DNA from: Pyramidobacter piscolens
Lineage (GTDB): Bacteria > Synergistota > Synergistia > Synergistales > Dethiosulfovibrionaceae
Reading direction: 5' to 3'
Length of the DNA stretch: 64,000 bases
Assembly: GCA_004558205.1 (NCBI GenBank)
Contig: SFDM01000029.1
Location: forward strand, 22,088-86,087
The position numbers and the translations under genes were made by a program. A model generated the notes under the pieces. The model made no database searches and was not told the origin of the DNA. It saw nothing but the letters and a program-made list of their open reading frames with translations. Shown here one piece after another: positions 1 to 8,482 of the stretch (position 1 is its first letter; the number at the start of each line of letters is the position of its first letter).

Positions 1-725
1 TCGTCATGCTGGCGCTGATGATCCTGGCAGCCATTCTGGCCGGCGCCTTTTGGGCCCTGATCTCGGGATTCATGCGGGCACGGTGGAATGTGAACGAAAT
101 CATCACCACGCTGATGCTGAACTACATCGCGGTGAACCTGAAAAACTTTTTCGTCTACGGCCCCTGGCGCGACCCCACGGCGCTGGGCTTTCCGATGACG
201 GCCCCTTTCCCGGGATCGGCGATTCTGAGCGAGATCGGATTTGGCCGCGTCTACTCCGCGGTCTGGCTGATCATCGCGTTCCCGATCCTGGCGTGGTGGA
301 TCCTCAGCTATACGCGCTGGGGCTATGAAATTCGGGTCGTGGGCGAGAACCCACGCGCCGCCCGTTTCGCGGGAATCAACGACATGAAAAACCTCCTGCT
401 GGTGATGCTCGTCTCCGGCGGCCTCTGCGGCCTCTGCGGATTCGTGGAGATGGCAGGAATCCAGCACCGCCTTCAGGCCGGCTACAGCACGGCCTACGGT
501 TTTACGGCGGTCATCGTGGCATGGCTTTCCAACCTGAATCCCCTGCTCACGCCCTTCGTGGCCATGCTCATGGGCGGCCTGCTGGTCGGCGGGGAATCGC
601 TGCAGATCGTCATGGGGCTGCCCGTGGCCGGCGTCCAGATCATTCAGGGGTTCATCCTGCTGTTCGTCATCGCGGGAGAATTCTTTAAACGCTATCGCAT
701 GGTGCTGCGCAGGGAGGCGCGCTGA
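1..725 (+). CDS. BMP-family ABC transporter permease, 5' end outside window
   Basis: Integral membrane permease of the kind that works with a BMP-family lipoprotein and a tandem ATPase to import purine nucleosides or related compounds (YufP/NupP type). The reading frame is open to the left edge, so the N-terminus is missing; about 240 residues remain. It contains several hydrophobic segments and the family signature around GENPRAARFAGI, which lies in the cytoplasmic coupling region, followed by a glycine-rich stretch (SGGLCGLCGFVEMAGIQHRL, near residues 137-156). It ends two bases before the start of the next permease, so the two are co-translated. The binding protein and ATPase should lie to the left of the window. 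Substrate cannot be read from this sequence. Confidence 0.85.
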   Translation, partial: VMLALMILAAILAGAFWALISGFMRARWNVNEIITTLMLNYIAVNLKNFFVYGPWRDPTALGFPMTAPFPGSAILSEIGFGRVYSAVWLIIAFPILAWWILSYTRWGYEIRVVGENPRAARFAGINDMKNLLLVMLVSGGLCGLCGFVEMAGIQHRLQAGYSTAYGFTAVIVAWLSNLNPLLTPFVAMLMGGLLVGGESLQIVMGLPVAGVQIIQGFILLFVIAGEFFKRYRMVLRREAR

Positions 726-727
726 TT

Positions 728-1663
728 ATGGACATGGAACTGATGATCACCATCTTCTCGGCGGCGGTCCGAAGCGGTACGCCGATCCTTTACGGCACCC
801 TCGGCGAAATTCTCACCGAAAAAAGCGGCGTCCAAAACCTGGGCCTTGAAGGCCTGATGCTGATGGGAGCGCTCTCAGGCTTTGCCGTCACCTACAGCAC
901 GGGCTCGCCCTGGCTGGGCGTGCTGGCTGGATTCTGCGCCGGTGCGGCGCTGGCGGCGATCCACGCCTTCGTGTCCGTCACGCTGGGCGCCAACCAGGTT
1001 GTCAGCGGCCTGGCGCTGACCATGCTCGGCACCGGCGCCAGCGCCCTGCTGGGCAACAGGTTCGTCGGAGAGACCATCACGGGGCTTCAGACGGTCAAAA
1101 TCCCACTGCTCGGAGACCTCCCCGTCCTGGGGCCGATCTTGTTCCAGCACGACGCACTGGTCTACCTCTCCTATTTCCTGACGGCCTTTTTGTGCTGGTA
1201 CATCTGGCGCACCCGCATGGGGTTGAATCTCCGCGCCGTGGGCGACGCGCCGCGCGCCGCCGACAGCGTGGGCATCGGCGTGGCGAAGCTGCGCTACCTC
1301 TATACGCTCTTGGGCGGCGGCATCGTGGCTCTGGGCGGCGCTTACATGTCCATATCCTACAGCCATATGTGGTCTGAAGGCATGACGGCCGGGCGCGGCT
1401 GGATCGCCGTGGCTCTCGTGATCTTCGCGATTTGGCATCCCGCGCGGGCCATGTTCGGCGCCTACCTTTTCGGCGGCGTGGAGGCCTGCCAGCTGAGGAT
1501 CCAGGCCGTCGGCACGGTCATTCCGGCGCCGCTGCTCCTCATGCTGCCCTACGCCTTGACGATCCTGGTCCTGCTGGCCATCTCCATCAGCAAGGGCAAG
1601 GGCGTCTCTCTGGGCGCCCCTCACGCTCTGAGCGTTCCCTACTACAGGGAAGAACGAGAGTAA
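728..1663 (+). CDS. BMP-family ABC transporter permease, second subunit
   Basis: Second membrane subunit of the same importer (YufQ/NupQ type), 311 residues, close to the usual length. The N-terminus carries the family-typical stretch GTPILYGTLGEILTEKSGVQ, followed by repeated hydrophobic segments, and residues near 170 read LRAVGDAPRAADSVGI, equivalent to the GENPRAA coupling motif of the first permease. Start and stop flank tightly: it begins two bases after the upstream stop codon and is followed directly by a strong hairpin terminator, so it is the last gene of the transporter operon. Nucleoside or purine transport is the usual role of this family; the exact substrate is inferred. Confidence 0.87.
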   Translation: MDMELMITIFSAAVRSGTPILYGTLGEILTEKSGVQNLGLEGLMLMGALSGFAVTYSTGSPWLGVLAGFCAGAALAAIHAFVSVTLGANQVVSGLALTMLGTGASALLGNRFVGETITGLQTVKIPLLGDLPVLGPILFQHDALVYLSYFLTAFLCWYIWRTRMGLNLRAVGDAPRAADSVGIGVAKLRYLYTLLGGGIVALGGAYMSISYSHMWSEGMTAGRGWIAVALVIFAIWHPARAMFGAYLFGGVEACQLRIQAVGTVIPAPLLLMLPYALTILVLLAISISKGKGVSLGAPHALSVPYYREERE

Positions 1664-1664
1664 A

Positions 1665-1714
1665 AAAGACAGCCGCGCCCGGAAGTTCAAAACCTTCCAG
1701 ACGCGGCTGTCTTT
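1665..1714 (+). terminator. terminator of the BMP permease operon
   Basis: A 13-bp perfect stem, AAAGACAGCCGCG pairing with CGCGGCTGTCTTT, with a second small hairpin (GGAAG/CTTCC) in its loop. It lies two bases after the permease stop codon. The T tract is short. Confidence 0.75.
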
Positions 1715-1742
1715 ACATTGCTATTTACCAGAGTGACGAAAG

Positions 1743-1928
1743 TCAAGGTCAAAAGATTTTCATCGCAAAAGCTGAACAGAAAGGGCGCAAAGGCCGCAAA
1801 GGAAAAGCAAAACCCGAACCAATAACAAAAAAATACGAACCCGCATGATAATAATTATGTATTTTAATGAATTTCGTGACTTTATGAATCTTTAAGGTTT
1901 TCCTCTGCGATTCAATCTTTTGATCTTG
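1743..1928. repeat. MITE-like intergenic repeat, copy A
   Basis: About 186 bp of AT-rich non-coding DNA bounded by imperfect terminal inverted repeats of about 25 bp (left arm begins TCAAGGTCAAAAGATT, right arm TGCGATTCAATCTTTTG). The reverse complement of 25666-25875 aligns with it over nearly its whole length, including internal words such as GGCGCAAAGG and ATGATAATAATT. It contains no reading frame worth calling. The rest of the 1664-1978 gap holds only the upstream terminator. Confidence 0.7.
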
Positions 1929-1978
1929 CTTTTGAACCGCCGCTCACGTCAGCAGCGCAGGGGGGCGGCAATTTACAG

Positions 1979-3118
1979 CTAGATCTCAAAAGTCCCCTTG
2001 GCCAGCACAACGCCGTCGCGCAGCATCAGGCGGCCCTTGCCGATCAATGTGCGGAGGCCAAGTTTTTCGTCAAGAATCATCACGTCGGCGTCAAAACCCT
2101 TTTCAATGCGTCCCTTGCCGGACAGGTTCAGCCATTTTGCCGGATTGGCGCTGGCCATGGCCAGGAGCTTCTCCAAGGGAACCGCGCCGCTTTCGGCGCA
2201 TTGGGCCACCGCTTTCAGGATCGTGGCCGGGTCGCCCACCCCCATGCCGGCGAAGTTGCCGGCCGCGTCGAAGCGAGGCATGCTGCCGTTGCCGTCGGAG
2301 CTGAAACACACACGCGACAGGTCTGCGCCGCCTTCGACGAACTGAGCCACCGCCGCAGGCGTCTTTTCATCGGCCGTGATGTCGGCCACGCCGCCCTCGT
2401 TCACCCACTTCACAGCGTCGGCCAGCAGCGAATCGCAGCGGCTCACATGAGTGGGCATAAACTGGGTCAGAGGCACGTCGATACCGGCGACCGCCTGACG
2501 CAGAGGCTCCAAACCGGCGGCCTCGCTGCCCATGTGGACGCAGACCACGCCGCGCTTCCCCGCCAGCATTCCCGAAACGCGGACTTCAGAGACCAGCGCG
2601 CGGATGCTTTCGACCGAAGGGTGGGACGAACGGTGGTCAGAAAGGGCCATTTTGCAGCCAATGACCTTGTCGATCCAAGCGATGTCAGTCCCCACCTTGC
2701 CAGTGATCGTCGGACCTGGAAGCTGATAAGCCCCTGTATAGATCCAGGTGCTCAGTCCTTCGATCTCGAGGGCACGGGACTTCTGGAGCAGCTCCACCAG
2801 AGAGCGCCCGTAGCCGTCGGTGCCCAGCAGCCCAACGGCCGACGTAATGCCAGCCTTGACGAAGGTGGAAAGCTGGGCCGGGGGCGTGCGGAAGTTAAAT
2901 CCGCCCTCGCCGCCGGCGCCGCCGAAGTGGTTGTGATGGTCGATAATGCCGGGCGCGGCGACAGCCCCCTCGCAGTTGATCACCTCAAGGCCAGGAACCT
3001 TCACGTCCAGATCTTTCCCAATCTCGGCCACCTGGGCGCCCAGGATCAGCAGATCCGCTTCGCCCAAGTGTTCAGGAGCGTAGAGGTCAACGTTTTTCAG
3101 AAGCAAAGGATGATTCAT
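1979..3118 (-). CDS. iadA: isoaspartyl dipeptidase (beta-aspartyl peptidase)
   Basis: Zn-dependent amidohydrolase that releases isoaspartate from beta-aspartyl dipeptides, 379 residues against about 390 for the family. The residues known from the E. coli enzyme are present: the HxH metal pair (H62, H64), the lysine that becomes carboxylated in IGCKMALSDHRSS (K156), the tyrosine after YTGA (Y131), metal histidines H195 and H224, the substrate arginine in PTHVSR (R227) and the catalytic aspartate in SSDGNGS (D275). It lies just downstream of an NhaC antiporter, and a paralogue sits two genes upstream at 4963-6147, suggesting a peptide-salvage operon. A related cyclic-amide hydrolase activity cannot be excluded because the family is close to dihydroorotases and hydantoinases. 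Confidence 0.88.
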   Translation of the reverse strand: MNHPLLLKNVDLYAPEHLGEADLLILGAQVAEIGKDLDVKVPGLEVINCEGAVAAPGIIDHHNHFGGAGGEGGFNFRTPPAQLSTFVKAGITSAVGLLGTDGYGRSLVELLQKSRALEIEGLSTWIYTGAYQLPGPTITGKVGTDIAWIDKVIGCKMALSDHRSSHPSVESIRALVSEVRVSGMLAGKRGVVCVHMGSEAAGLEPLRQAVAGIDVPLTQFMPTHVSRCDSLLADAVKWVNEGGVADITADEKTPAAVAQFVEGGADLSRVCFSSDGNGSMPRFDAAGNFAGMGVGDPATILKAVAQCAESGAVPLEKLLAMASANPAKWLNLSGKGRIEKGFDADVMILDEKLGLRTLIGKGRLMLRDGVVLAKGTFEI

Positions 3119-3200
3119 TCAAATCTCTCCATTCGATTTAATTTCAGACAAAGAGCGCAGGCCGGAGTATATAAATCGGCCTGCGCTGGCTTTCAGAAAT

Positions 3201-4610
3201 TTACTGCTGTTCGGTTTTATTGCGGAAAATAGCAAAGTTACAAAAAGCATAGATCCAGGCAAACACCACACCGCAATAGCACATAATAGTCCAGGGCAAA
3301 TAGCTCAACACAGGTACGTCAAGGATGGAAGCCATATAAACGCCTGCCGCCGACCAAGGAATCAAGGGAACCACCACAGTACCGGAATCCTCCAAAGTGC
3401 GGGACAGAACCCTGCGCTGAATGCCGAATCCGTCGAAAAGCTCGCGATACATGGTTCCGGGCATAATGATGCTGAGATAGGAGTTGCCCGTCCCGAGAGC
3501 GGTAATGATCCCTGTCAAGGAGGTCGAGAAAACCAAACGTCCCACGCTGCTCTTGATAAAGCGCTCTTTCATGGCCATAGTGACTACGCGAATGGTTCCA
3601 GTGCATTCAAGCTGACCGGCAAAAATATAGGCGAAGAAAATCACCGTCACCGATGAAGACATGAAAGAAAGGCCGCCGCGGCTCAGCAGACTGTCGACCA
3701 CTTTAACGCCCGTGGCCGCTTTCGGCCCGCTGGCCATAATTTTGACGATGGCAGGAATCGTGTGTCCCTGCATCATCGCCAGGGGCACCGCGGAAAGCAT
3801 AGAGGCCCACAGGACAGGGATTGTGGGAAATCCCATAAAGGCAAGCACCAACAACACAAGAGCGGGAATGAGAACGACCGGCGAAAGTTTATAGGCTCCG
3901 TCAATGGCGTTCACAATCTCATTGATGCGGGTCATATCCATGGCGTCGGAACTTGACGAGCCAACCCAAGCGTAAACGGCGAGTCCTACGCAAAACGCAG
4001 GAAGCGTGGTCCACATCATGGATTTGATGTGGTCGATCAGGTCGCATTCAGCCGTCGCTGCGGCAAGAACCGTCGTGTCGGAAATAGGGCTTACCTTGTC
4101 GCCGAAATAACTGCCAGCAATGACGGCGCCGGCAGTCGCAGCGGGAGAGATCCCCAGGCCGTGCCCAATGCCCATAAGGGCAACGCCAAAGGTCGCCGCA
4201 GACCCCCAGGAAGTCCCCGTCAGCACCGATGAAATAGCGCAGATGACCGAGGCGGAGACCAAGAACGTACTGGGTTTCAGAATTGAAAGCCCGACCTTAA
4301 TCAGATAAGGGACGGTACCGGCGGCCATCCAGATCGCGATCATGGGCCCCACGATCAAAAGGATCAGAATAGCGCCTGAAGCGCGGGCCACCATTGGGAT
4401 GACGCCCTCTTTAAACATATAATCCCAGGTAAAACGATAGCCATAAACGTAGATGATTGTCGTCGCCAAAGCTACAATCAAAACGAGCATGCCTGTGTCA
4501 AAATTCATAAACAGCTTGCCGACGATCATAATAAAGAGGATCATCAGCAAAATACCGACAGCGCCGCCTAAGCCAACTTCTTTGTGTACTCTTTCTACCT
4601 TATTGCTCAC
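3201..4610 (-). CDS. nhaC: NhaC-family Na+/H+ antiporter
   Basis: Membrane antiporter of about 469 residues with the repeated hydrophobic segments of the NhaC family. The most diagnostic region is around residues 130-190: CAISSVLTGTSWGSAATFGV followed by GAVIAGSYFGDKVSPISDTT, which contains the charged and polar residues conserved in this family. A mirrored stretch with SLTGIITALGTGNSYLS occurs in the C-terminal half. It sits between two isoaspartyl dipeptidase genes on the same strand. In this setting it may exchange an organic substrate or product rather than only protons, since NhaC relatives include malate/lactate exchangers; that is inference. The start ATG is preceded by a plausible GGAGG-type site. 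Confidence 0.85.
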   Translation of the reverse strand: MSNKVERVHKEVGLGGAVGILLMILFIMIVGKLFMNFDTGMLVLIVALATTIIYVYGYRFTWDYMFKEGVIPMVARASGAILILLIVGPMIAIWMAAGTVPYLIKVGLSILKPSTFLVSASVICAISSVLTGTSWGSAATFGVALMGIGHGLGISPAATAGAVIAGSYFGDKVSPISDTTVLAAATAECDLIDHIKSMMWTTLPAFCVGLAVYAWVGSSSSDAMDMTRINEIVNAIDGAYKLSPVVLIPALVLLVLAFMGFPTIPVLWASMLSAVPLAMMQGHTIPAIVKIMASGPKAATGVKVVDSLLSRGGLSFMSSSVTVIFFAYIFAGQLECTGTIRVVTMAMKERFIKSSVGRLVFSTSLTGIITALGTGNSYLSIIMPGTMYRELFDGFGIQRRVLSRTLEDSGTVVVPLIPWSAAGVYMASILDVPVLSYLPWTIMCYCGVVFAWIYAFCNFAIFRNKTEQQ

Positions 4611-4811
4611 TTATACCGCCTCCATCATCACATGAAAATATGAAGACATCCCCTAAGGACGTCACGCCGATGAAAAACACCAGCAGCATCACAGATTTCA
4701 GCTTGTTCAAATGAAGTCCGGGCCCGGAAACTTCATAAAATGAATCCAAAACAATGAATTGAGTATAATAGAAACATAAAAGCATGTCAATGGATACAGT
4801 TATAAAACCAT

Positions 4812-4924
4812 AAAAAAGCACCAAGCAAAATTTCCAAAGATTTGCGGCATATTTTCGGAATCCATGCGTGAACGCAGGGTTTGTACTCAAGGCCGCAAAT
4901 AGGGATTTTGCTCGGTGCTTTTTT
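4812..4924 (-). terminator. very long three-block stem-loop, probable terminator
   Basis: Read on the minus strand, three blocks pair in order: AAAAAGCACC with GGTGCTTTTT, AGCAAAAT with ATTTTGCT, and ATTTGCGGC with GCCGCAAAT, about 27 bp in all, enclosing a loop of about 45 nt that contains its own small hairpin (TGCG-TTCA-CGCA). T tracts occur at both ends, so it can terminate in either direction. It follows the second iadA gene and precedes nhaC; the 4611-4962 gap holds no convincing gene. The size exceeds an ordinary terminator, so a regulatory leader for nhaC is possible. Confidence 0.65.
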
Positions 4925-4962
4925 TATTCGTTGTTTTATCCCTGAACATGGAGCTCACAAGG

Positions 4963-6147
4963 CTATTTCTCGAAGAGCCCCTTCCGGAGCGCCACCGCGT
5001 CAAAGAACATGACGCTGCCCTTCGCTATGACGTGACGCAGTTTCAAGCTTTTATCGACAACAATCAGATCAGCGTCCCCGCCAAGTTGAATATGCCCCTT
5101 GCAACCTGGCAGACGCAGGGCTTCAGCCATATTCGCCGAACAAATTCGGGACGCTTTTTCAACGGGCATCTCTTCTTTCAGCATGTCCAAAAACTCGTCT
5201 ATCATGGAGTGAACCGGGGCCATCAAAGGTAGTTTTTCTCCCGTTTCCGAGTCGATACGGGTCATCACGCCGTTGCCGTCAGAACTCATGGTCACGTTCT
5301 TCAGCGGGACTCCGGCTTCCAACAAACGGGCCGCGGCTCTGCTGGGCTTTACGGCGCCGGGAAAACAGCAGCTTTCGGAAACACCCGAACTGATATCCAC
5401 GCGGCCTCCCGCGAGCCCATAGCTGATCGCCTGCTGAAACACCGATTCGGAACGATTCAGGTGGGTGGGAATAAACTGGCTCAGAGGAATATCGCTGTGC
5501 GACGCAATGTCTAGGAAAGGTTCAAGCCTTTTTTCGCCCTCGCCGATATGTACCATCACAAGGCCGCACTTTCCAGCCAAGATCCCGCCTACCCTGCTTT
5601 CCGCGGCGGCTTTTTGAAGATCCTGAACAGGAACCTGGGAAGCTCTGTGGTCAGAACAAGCTAACTTTAGCCCTATGACTTTGTCGATTAGGAGAATATC
5701 AGAAGCCACGTCGCCGGTTATAGTCGGCCCGGGAATCTGGTAAGATCCCGTAAAAATCCATGTGCTCAGTCCCTCTTCCTCCAAAGCGCGGGCTTTCATC
5801 AGCAGCTCGCGCAGCGAACGGCAATACCCATCCGTACCAAGCAGGCCCACGGCACTGGTGATCCCCGCGCTCGTCAGTTCCGACAGCTGAAGCGGCGGCG
5901 TTCGGTACACAGCGCCGCCCTCGCCGCCTGCGCCTCCAAAGTGGACGTGAGCGTCCACCAAACCGGGCAGGACCAGTGCGCCTTCACAGTCTATCACCTT
6001 GACCTCGGCCCCAAGCAGCTTTAAAGCCGTGCTGAAATCCTCATTTAATGAGAGAAATTTCCCGTCCAAAATAGTCAGGTCGGCCATCCCCAAAGGTTCA
6101 GGCGCATAAAGATCACAGTTTTTTAAAACAATTCCATGTGGTGTCAT
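4963..6147 (-). CDS. iadA: isoaspartyl dipeptidase, second paralogue
   Basis: A 394-residue paralogue of the enzyme at 1979-3118 with all catalytic residues of the family: HxH at H67/H69, carboxylated lysine K161 in GLKLACSDHRAS, Y137 in YQIPGPTITG, H200, H229 with R232 in PTHLNR, and D290 in SSDGNG. The start is the ATG preceded by GAAAGGAAAT, giving MTPHGIVLKNCDLY; a longer open frame upstream overlaps the GntR gene and is rejected. The start lies five bases after the GntR stop codon, so the two are translated together. Two divergent copies in one locus suggest different dipeptide preferences or that one acts on another cyclic or isopeptide substrate. Confidence 0.87.
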   Translation of the reverse strand: MTPHGIVLKNCDLYAPEPLGMADLTILDGKFLSLNEDFSTALKLLGAEVKVIDCEGALVLPGLVDAHVHFGGAGGEGGAVYRTPPLQLSELTSAGITSAVGLLGTDGYCRSLRELLMKARALEEEGLSTWIFTGSYQIPGPTITGDVASDILLIDKVIGLKLACSDHRASQVPVQDLQKAAAESRVGGILAGKCGLVMVHIGEGEKRLEPFLDIASHSDIPLSQFIPTHLNRSESVFQQAISYGLAGGRVDISSGVSESCCFPGAVKPSRAAARLLEAGVPLKNVTMSSDGNGVMTRIDSETGEKLPLMAPVHSMIDEFLDMLKEEMPVEKASRICSANMAEALRLPGCKGHIQLGGDADLIVVDKSLKLRHVIAKGSVMFFDAVALRKGLFEK

Positions 6148-6152
6148 TAGGG

Positions 6153-6854
6153 TTAATTTCCTTTCTTTTGTGATTTTCCCAACTTTGAACGATAGCGCCA
6201 AGTGTTGATGACATGTTCTTCCATCAAATAACGGCTGCGTTCGGCGTCGTGGTTTTCGAGGGCGTCGACGATCATGGCGTGTTCTTTCCAGCTCGGAATC
6301 GACTTGACGCGCTCCTGAGGCCTGTCGCCGTCGAGGTAAAAGGTCGCGTAGAGCAGCGTGTACAGCGTTGAACGCCAATAGCTGCAGTCAAAAAAGCGCA
6401 GCAGGTAGACGTTCCCCGAGAACGACACGATCTTTCTGTGAAAAACCTCGTTCAGGTCGGCGTAAAGGTCCTTGTCCCTGTGCTCGCTGAAAAGTTCCGA
6501 CTCCTTCCAGTTGACGCTGCGCAGGTCGCTGATCTGTTCGGGCGTGCAGAATTTCGCGAGCACTCCCGCGGCCGCGCCCTCAATGCTGGCCCGGACCAGA
6601 AAGATCTGCTGCATATCGTCCCTGGAAAGGGCGGGCAGCAGATAGCCCTTTCTGCCGGGCTCCTTCACAAGCACGCCTTCCGCGACCAGACGGCTCAAAG
6701 CGTTGCGCAGCGGAGTGCGGCTCATGTTCAGACGCTCCGCCAGGTCCGGCTCGAAGAGCCGTTCCCCCGGCACGATCTCCTGGCGCCGGATCAATTCAAC
6801 TAGCGTCTGAAAGGCCCGCAGTTCCGCTTTTTGCTCCAATTCAGTGTCCCGCAT
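6153..6854 (-). CDS. GntR-family transcriptional regulator with FCD domain
   Basis: DNA-binding regulator of 233 residues. The N-terminal winged helix is clear (residues about 10-75, with EIVPGERLFEPDLAERLNMS and SRTPLRNALSRLVAEGVL), followed by a helical FCD ligand-binding domain containing the conserved NEVFHRKIV and the C-terminal EHAMIVDALENHDAER helix. The start chosen is ATG at the end of a perfect AAGGAGG site; open sequence further upstream lies inside the neighbouring CdaR-like gene. It sits between that regulator and iadA on the same strand and probably controls the dipeptidase/antiporter genes. Ligands of FCD proteins are usually small organic acids; the ligand here is unknown. Confidence 0.88.
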   Translation of the reverse strand: MRDTELEQKAELRAFQTLVELIRRQEIVPGERLFEPDLAERLNMSRTPLRNALSRLVAEGVLVKEPGRKGYLLPALSRDDMQQIFLVRASIEGAAAGVLAKFCTPEQISDLRSVNWKESELFSEHRDKDLYADLNEVFHRKIVSFSGNVYLLRFFDCSYWRSTLYTLLYATFYLDGDRPQERVKSIPSWKEHAMIVDALENHDAERSRYLMEEHVINTWRYRSKLGKSQKKGN

Positions 6855-6871
6855 TTCTTTTATTTTCCTCC

Positions 6872-8149
6872 TTACTGAATCTCCTGTTCCCTGACCGCGG
6901 GACCCACATACTGGTCCATGACCAACGCAAGATAGAGGTTCAGGCAGGTTTTGAAATCCTTCATGTCCAGGCCGGTGATGCGGTTCATCTTCTCGAGGCG
7001 ATAGATCAGCGTGTTCCTGTGAATATGCAGCCGACGCGACGCTTCGATCAGCGAAAAACCGCTTTCGCACCAGCCTTTAATCGTATCACGCATCTCCTCC
7101 CAGTCGGGAAATTTGCGCAGTTTCCCCGTGACGGACTGGATAAAGCGGCTCCTCACCGGCGTATCGAGAGTGGAGATCACGTCCTCAAGGCGAAAATCTT
7201 TGATGTTGTACACGCCGGGGCTCTGGCAGAATTTTTTTCCGAGAAACAGGGCCTTCCAGGACTCCTGAAAGCTGCCGGCCAGAGCCTGAATCCCCAGCGC
7301 CGGCGACCCCAAACCGATGGCGGCTCTCAATCCGAGCGTCTCAATGGATCTCAAGAGCGTCTCCGACATTTCCCTGACTTTCGCCATCACTTCCGCCTCA
7401 TGTTCAAGACCGTTCACGCTGTTTTCCGCGGCGCAGAGCACCACGAAACGGTTGTTGCTGCTGATGGTCGACACGTCGCGGCGCTGGGAGAAAATCCTGC
7501 GGACGCTGGCGAGGACGGCCTTCTTAATACGAAGGATCTTCGTCTCGGCGTCCTTGCCGCCAAATTGGGACTCCTTGCGAATTTGCAGGGCGTAGCGCCC
7601 GAACTGGTACAAATCCACGGCGACGGGTACATAGTACCAGCTCGGGTCATAGCCAAACTCCGAGGCGCGCGCCGTCAGCACCGTCTCGTTGCTGACACCG
7701 GGAACGAAGGAGCTCAGATCCTGGATCAGGTTCTGAAGCGTGCTTTCACGGTTGACGGAATAGGCGTAAAGCTCCCGCTCCCGCAGCAGAATCTCAATCT
7801 GCTTTTTCACGATCAGCGCAAAGGGCCTGACCTTTCCAGGATCGCCGGTGATCGCCATGGTTCCGACAATTTTCCCGTTCATCGCGTGAATCGGATAGGT
7901 GACCCCCGGAAGGGTTCCCGACAGGTCCTGAGCCTGATATTCCGTGGTTTCGCTGTTGCCGCCGCTGGAAATGACCTCCAGCGAGGCTTCGTGCATTTCT
8001 CCAATGCGCGCGGCCTTGCTGGCCCCCACCACCACGGCGTCCATGTCGGTGATGATCACGTCATAACCGATAGCCGCCGCCGTGGCCACAGCGATCTCCT
8101 GCGCGCACTTCTGAAGCAGGCCGTTCTCGTCGTCACCGCGTTCCTCCAT
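6872..8149 (-). CDS. CdaR/PucR-family transcriptional regulator
   Basis: A 425-residue regulator with three parts: an N-terminal ligand-sensing domain (about residues 10-135, with the stretch GKIVGTMAITGDPGKVRPFA typical of sugar-diacid-recognition domains), a middle GGDEF-like domain (about 150-290), and a C-terminal helix-turn-helix of the PucR type (LIEASRRLHIHRNTLIYRLE, about 375-395). It is the first gene of a minus-strand run (regulator, GntR, iadA) and is divergent from the Grd locus that starts at 8483, so it is well placed to control both. Members of the family respond to diacids, purine catabolites or other small metabolites; which one is not visible here. Confidence 0.85.
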   Translation of the reverse strand: MEERGDDENGLLQKCAQEIAVATAAAIGYDVIITDMDAVVVGASKAARIGEMHEASLEVISSGGNSETTEYQAQDLSGTLPGVTYPIHAMNGKIVGTMAITGDPGKVRPFALIVKKQIEILLRERELYAYSVNRESTLQNLIQDLSSFVPGVSNETVLTARASEFGYDPSWYYVPVAVDLYQFGRYALQIRKESQFGGKDAETKILRIKKAVLASVRRIFSQRRDVSTISSNNRFVVLCAAENSVNGLEHEAEVMAKVREMSETLLRSIETLGLRAAIGLGSPALGIQALAGSFQESWKALFLGKKFCQSPGVYNIKDFRLEDVISTLDTPVRSRFIQSVTGKLRKFPDWEEMRDTIKGWCESGFSLIEASRRLHIHRNTLIYRLEKMNRITGLDMKDFKTCLNLYLALVMDQYVGPAVREQEIQ

Positions 8150-8482
8150 CTTGACACCGCCTTATACAAAAATTGGCCCATCTTCTCCGGCACCGGCCTC
8201 CCGCAAGCCCTATCAGAGTGTCAAAACGAGGGCACCGAAAAACGGAAAGGGACTTTAAACCCCACAAAGGCCTGAAAAAGCCGCCACCTCTTCATTACTT
8301 TTTCATTCATAGACAGATGCATTGTACTCAAAGTACAAATCATTTTTCTATTAAGCCACAAAAGCTGTTATTTTGCAACGGTGAGTTTTGATCAATATTT
8401 TCATATACTTCAAACAGAGCATAACTGGCGCTCATAATCATGAAAATAGAAACACTGAACTCAAAAAGAGGAGGAATTCTTT
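8150..8482. promoter_or_regulatory. divergent control region with 9-bp inverted repeat
   Basis: Intergenic region between the CdaR-like regulator and the Grd locus. It contains an inverted repeat, TATTTTCAT at 8396-8404 and ATGAAAATA at 8440-8448, about 35 bp upstream of the Grd start codon. No glycine riboswitch motif is present, unlike the other Grd locus. The Grd gene has a strong GAGGAGG ribosome-binding site. No clear -35/-10 pair could be chosen. Confidence 0.4.

Noticed and set aside
1734..1928. Possible CRISPR array from the recurring GCAAAGG words
   Set aside because: Spacing is irregular, units are under 10 bp and there are no cas genes; the pattern belongs to the MITE-like repeat.
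4600..4890. 96-residue minus-strand open frame ending inside the start of nhaC
   Set aside because: It runs through the long stem-loop, has no ribosome-binding site and an AT-rich, low-complexity translation; it is leader DNA.
8150..8482. Glycine riboswitch before the second Grd locus
   Set aside because: Neither the GAAGGGGCAA nor the CTCTCAGG core is present on either strand.
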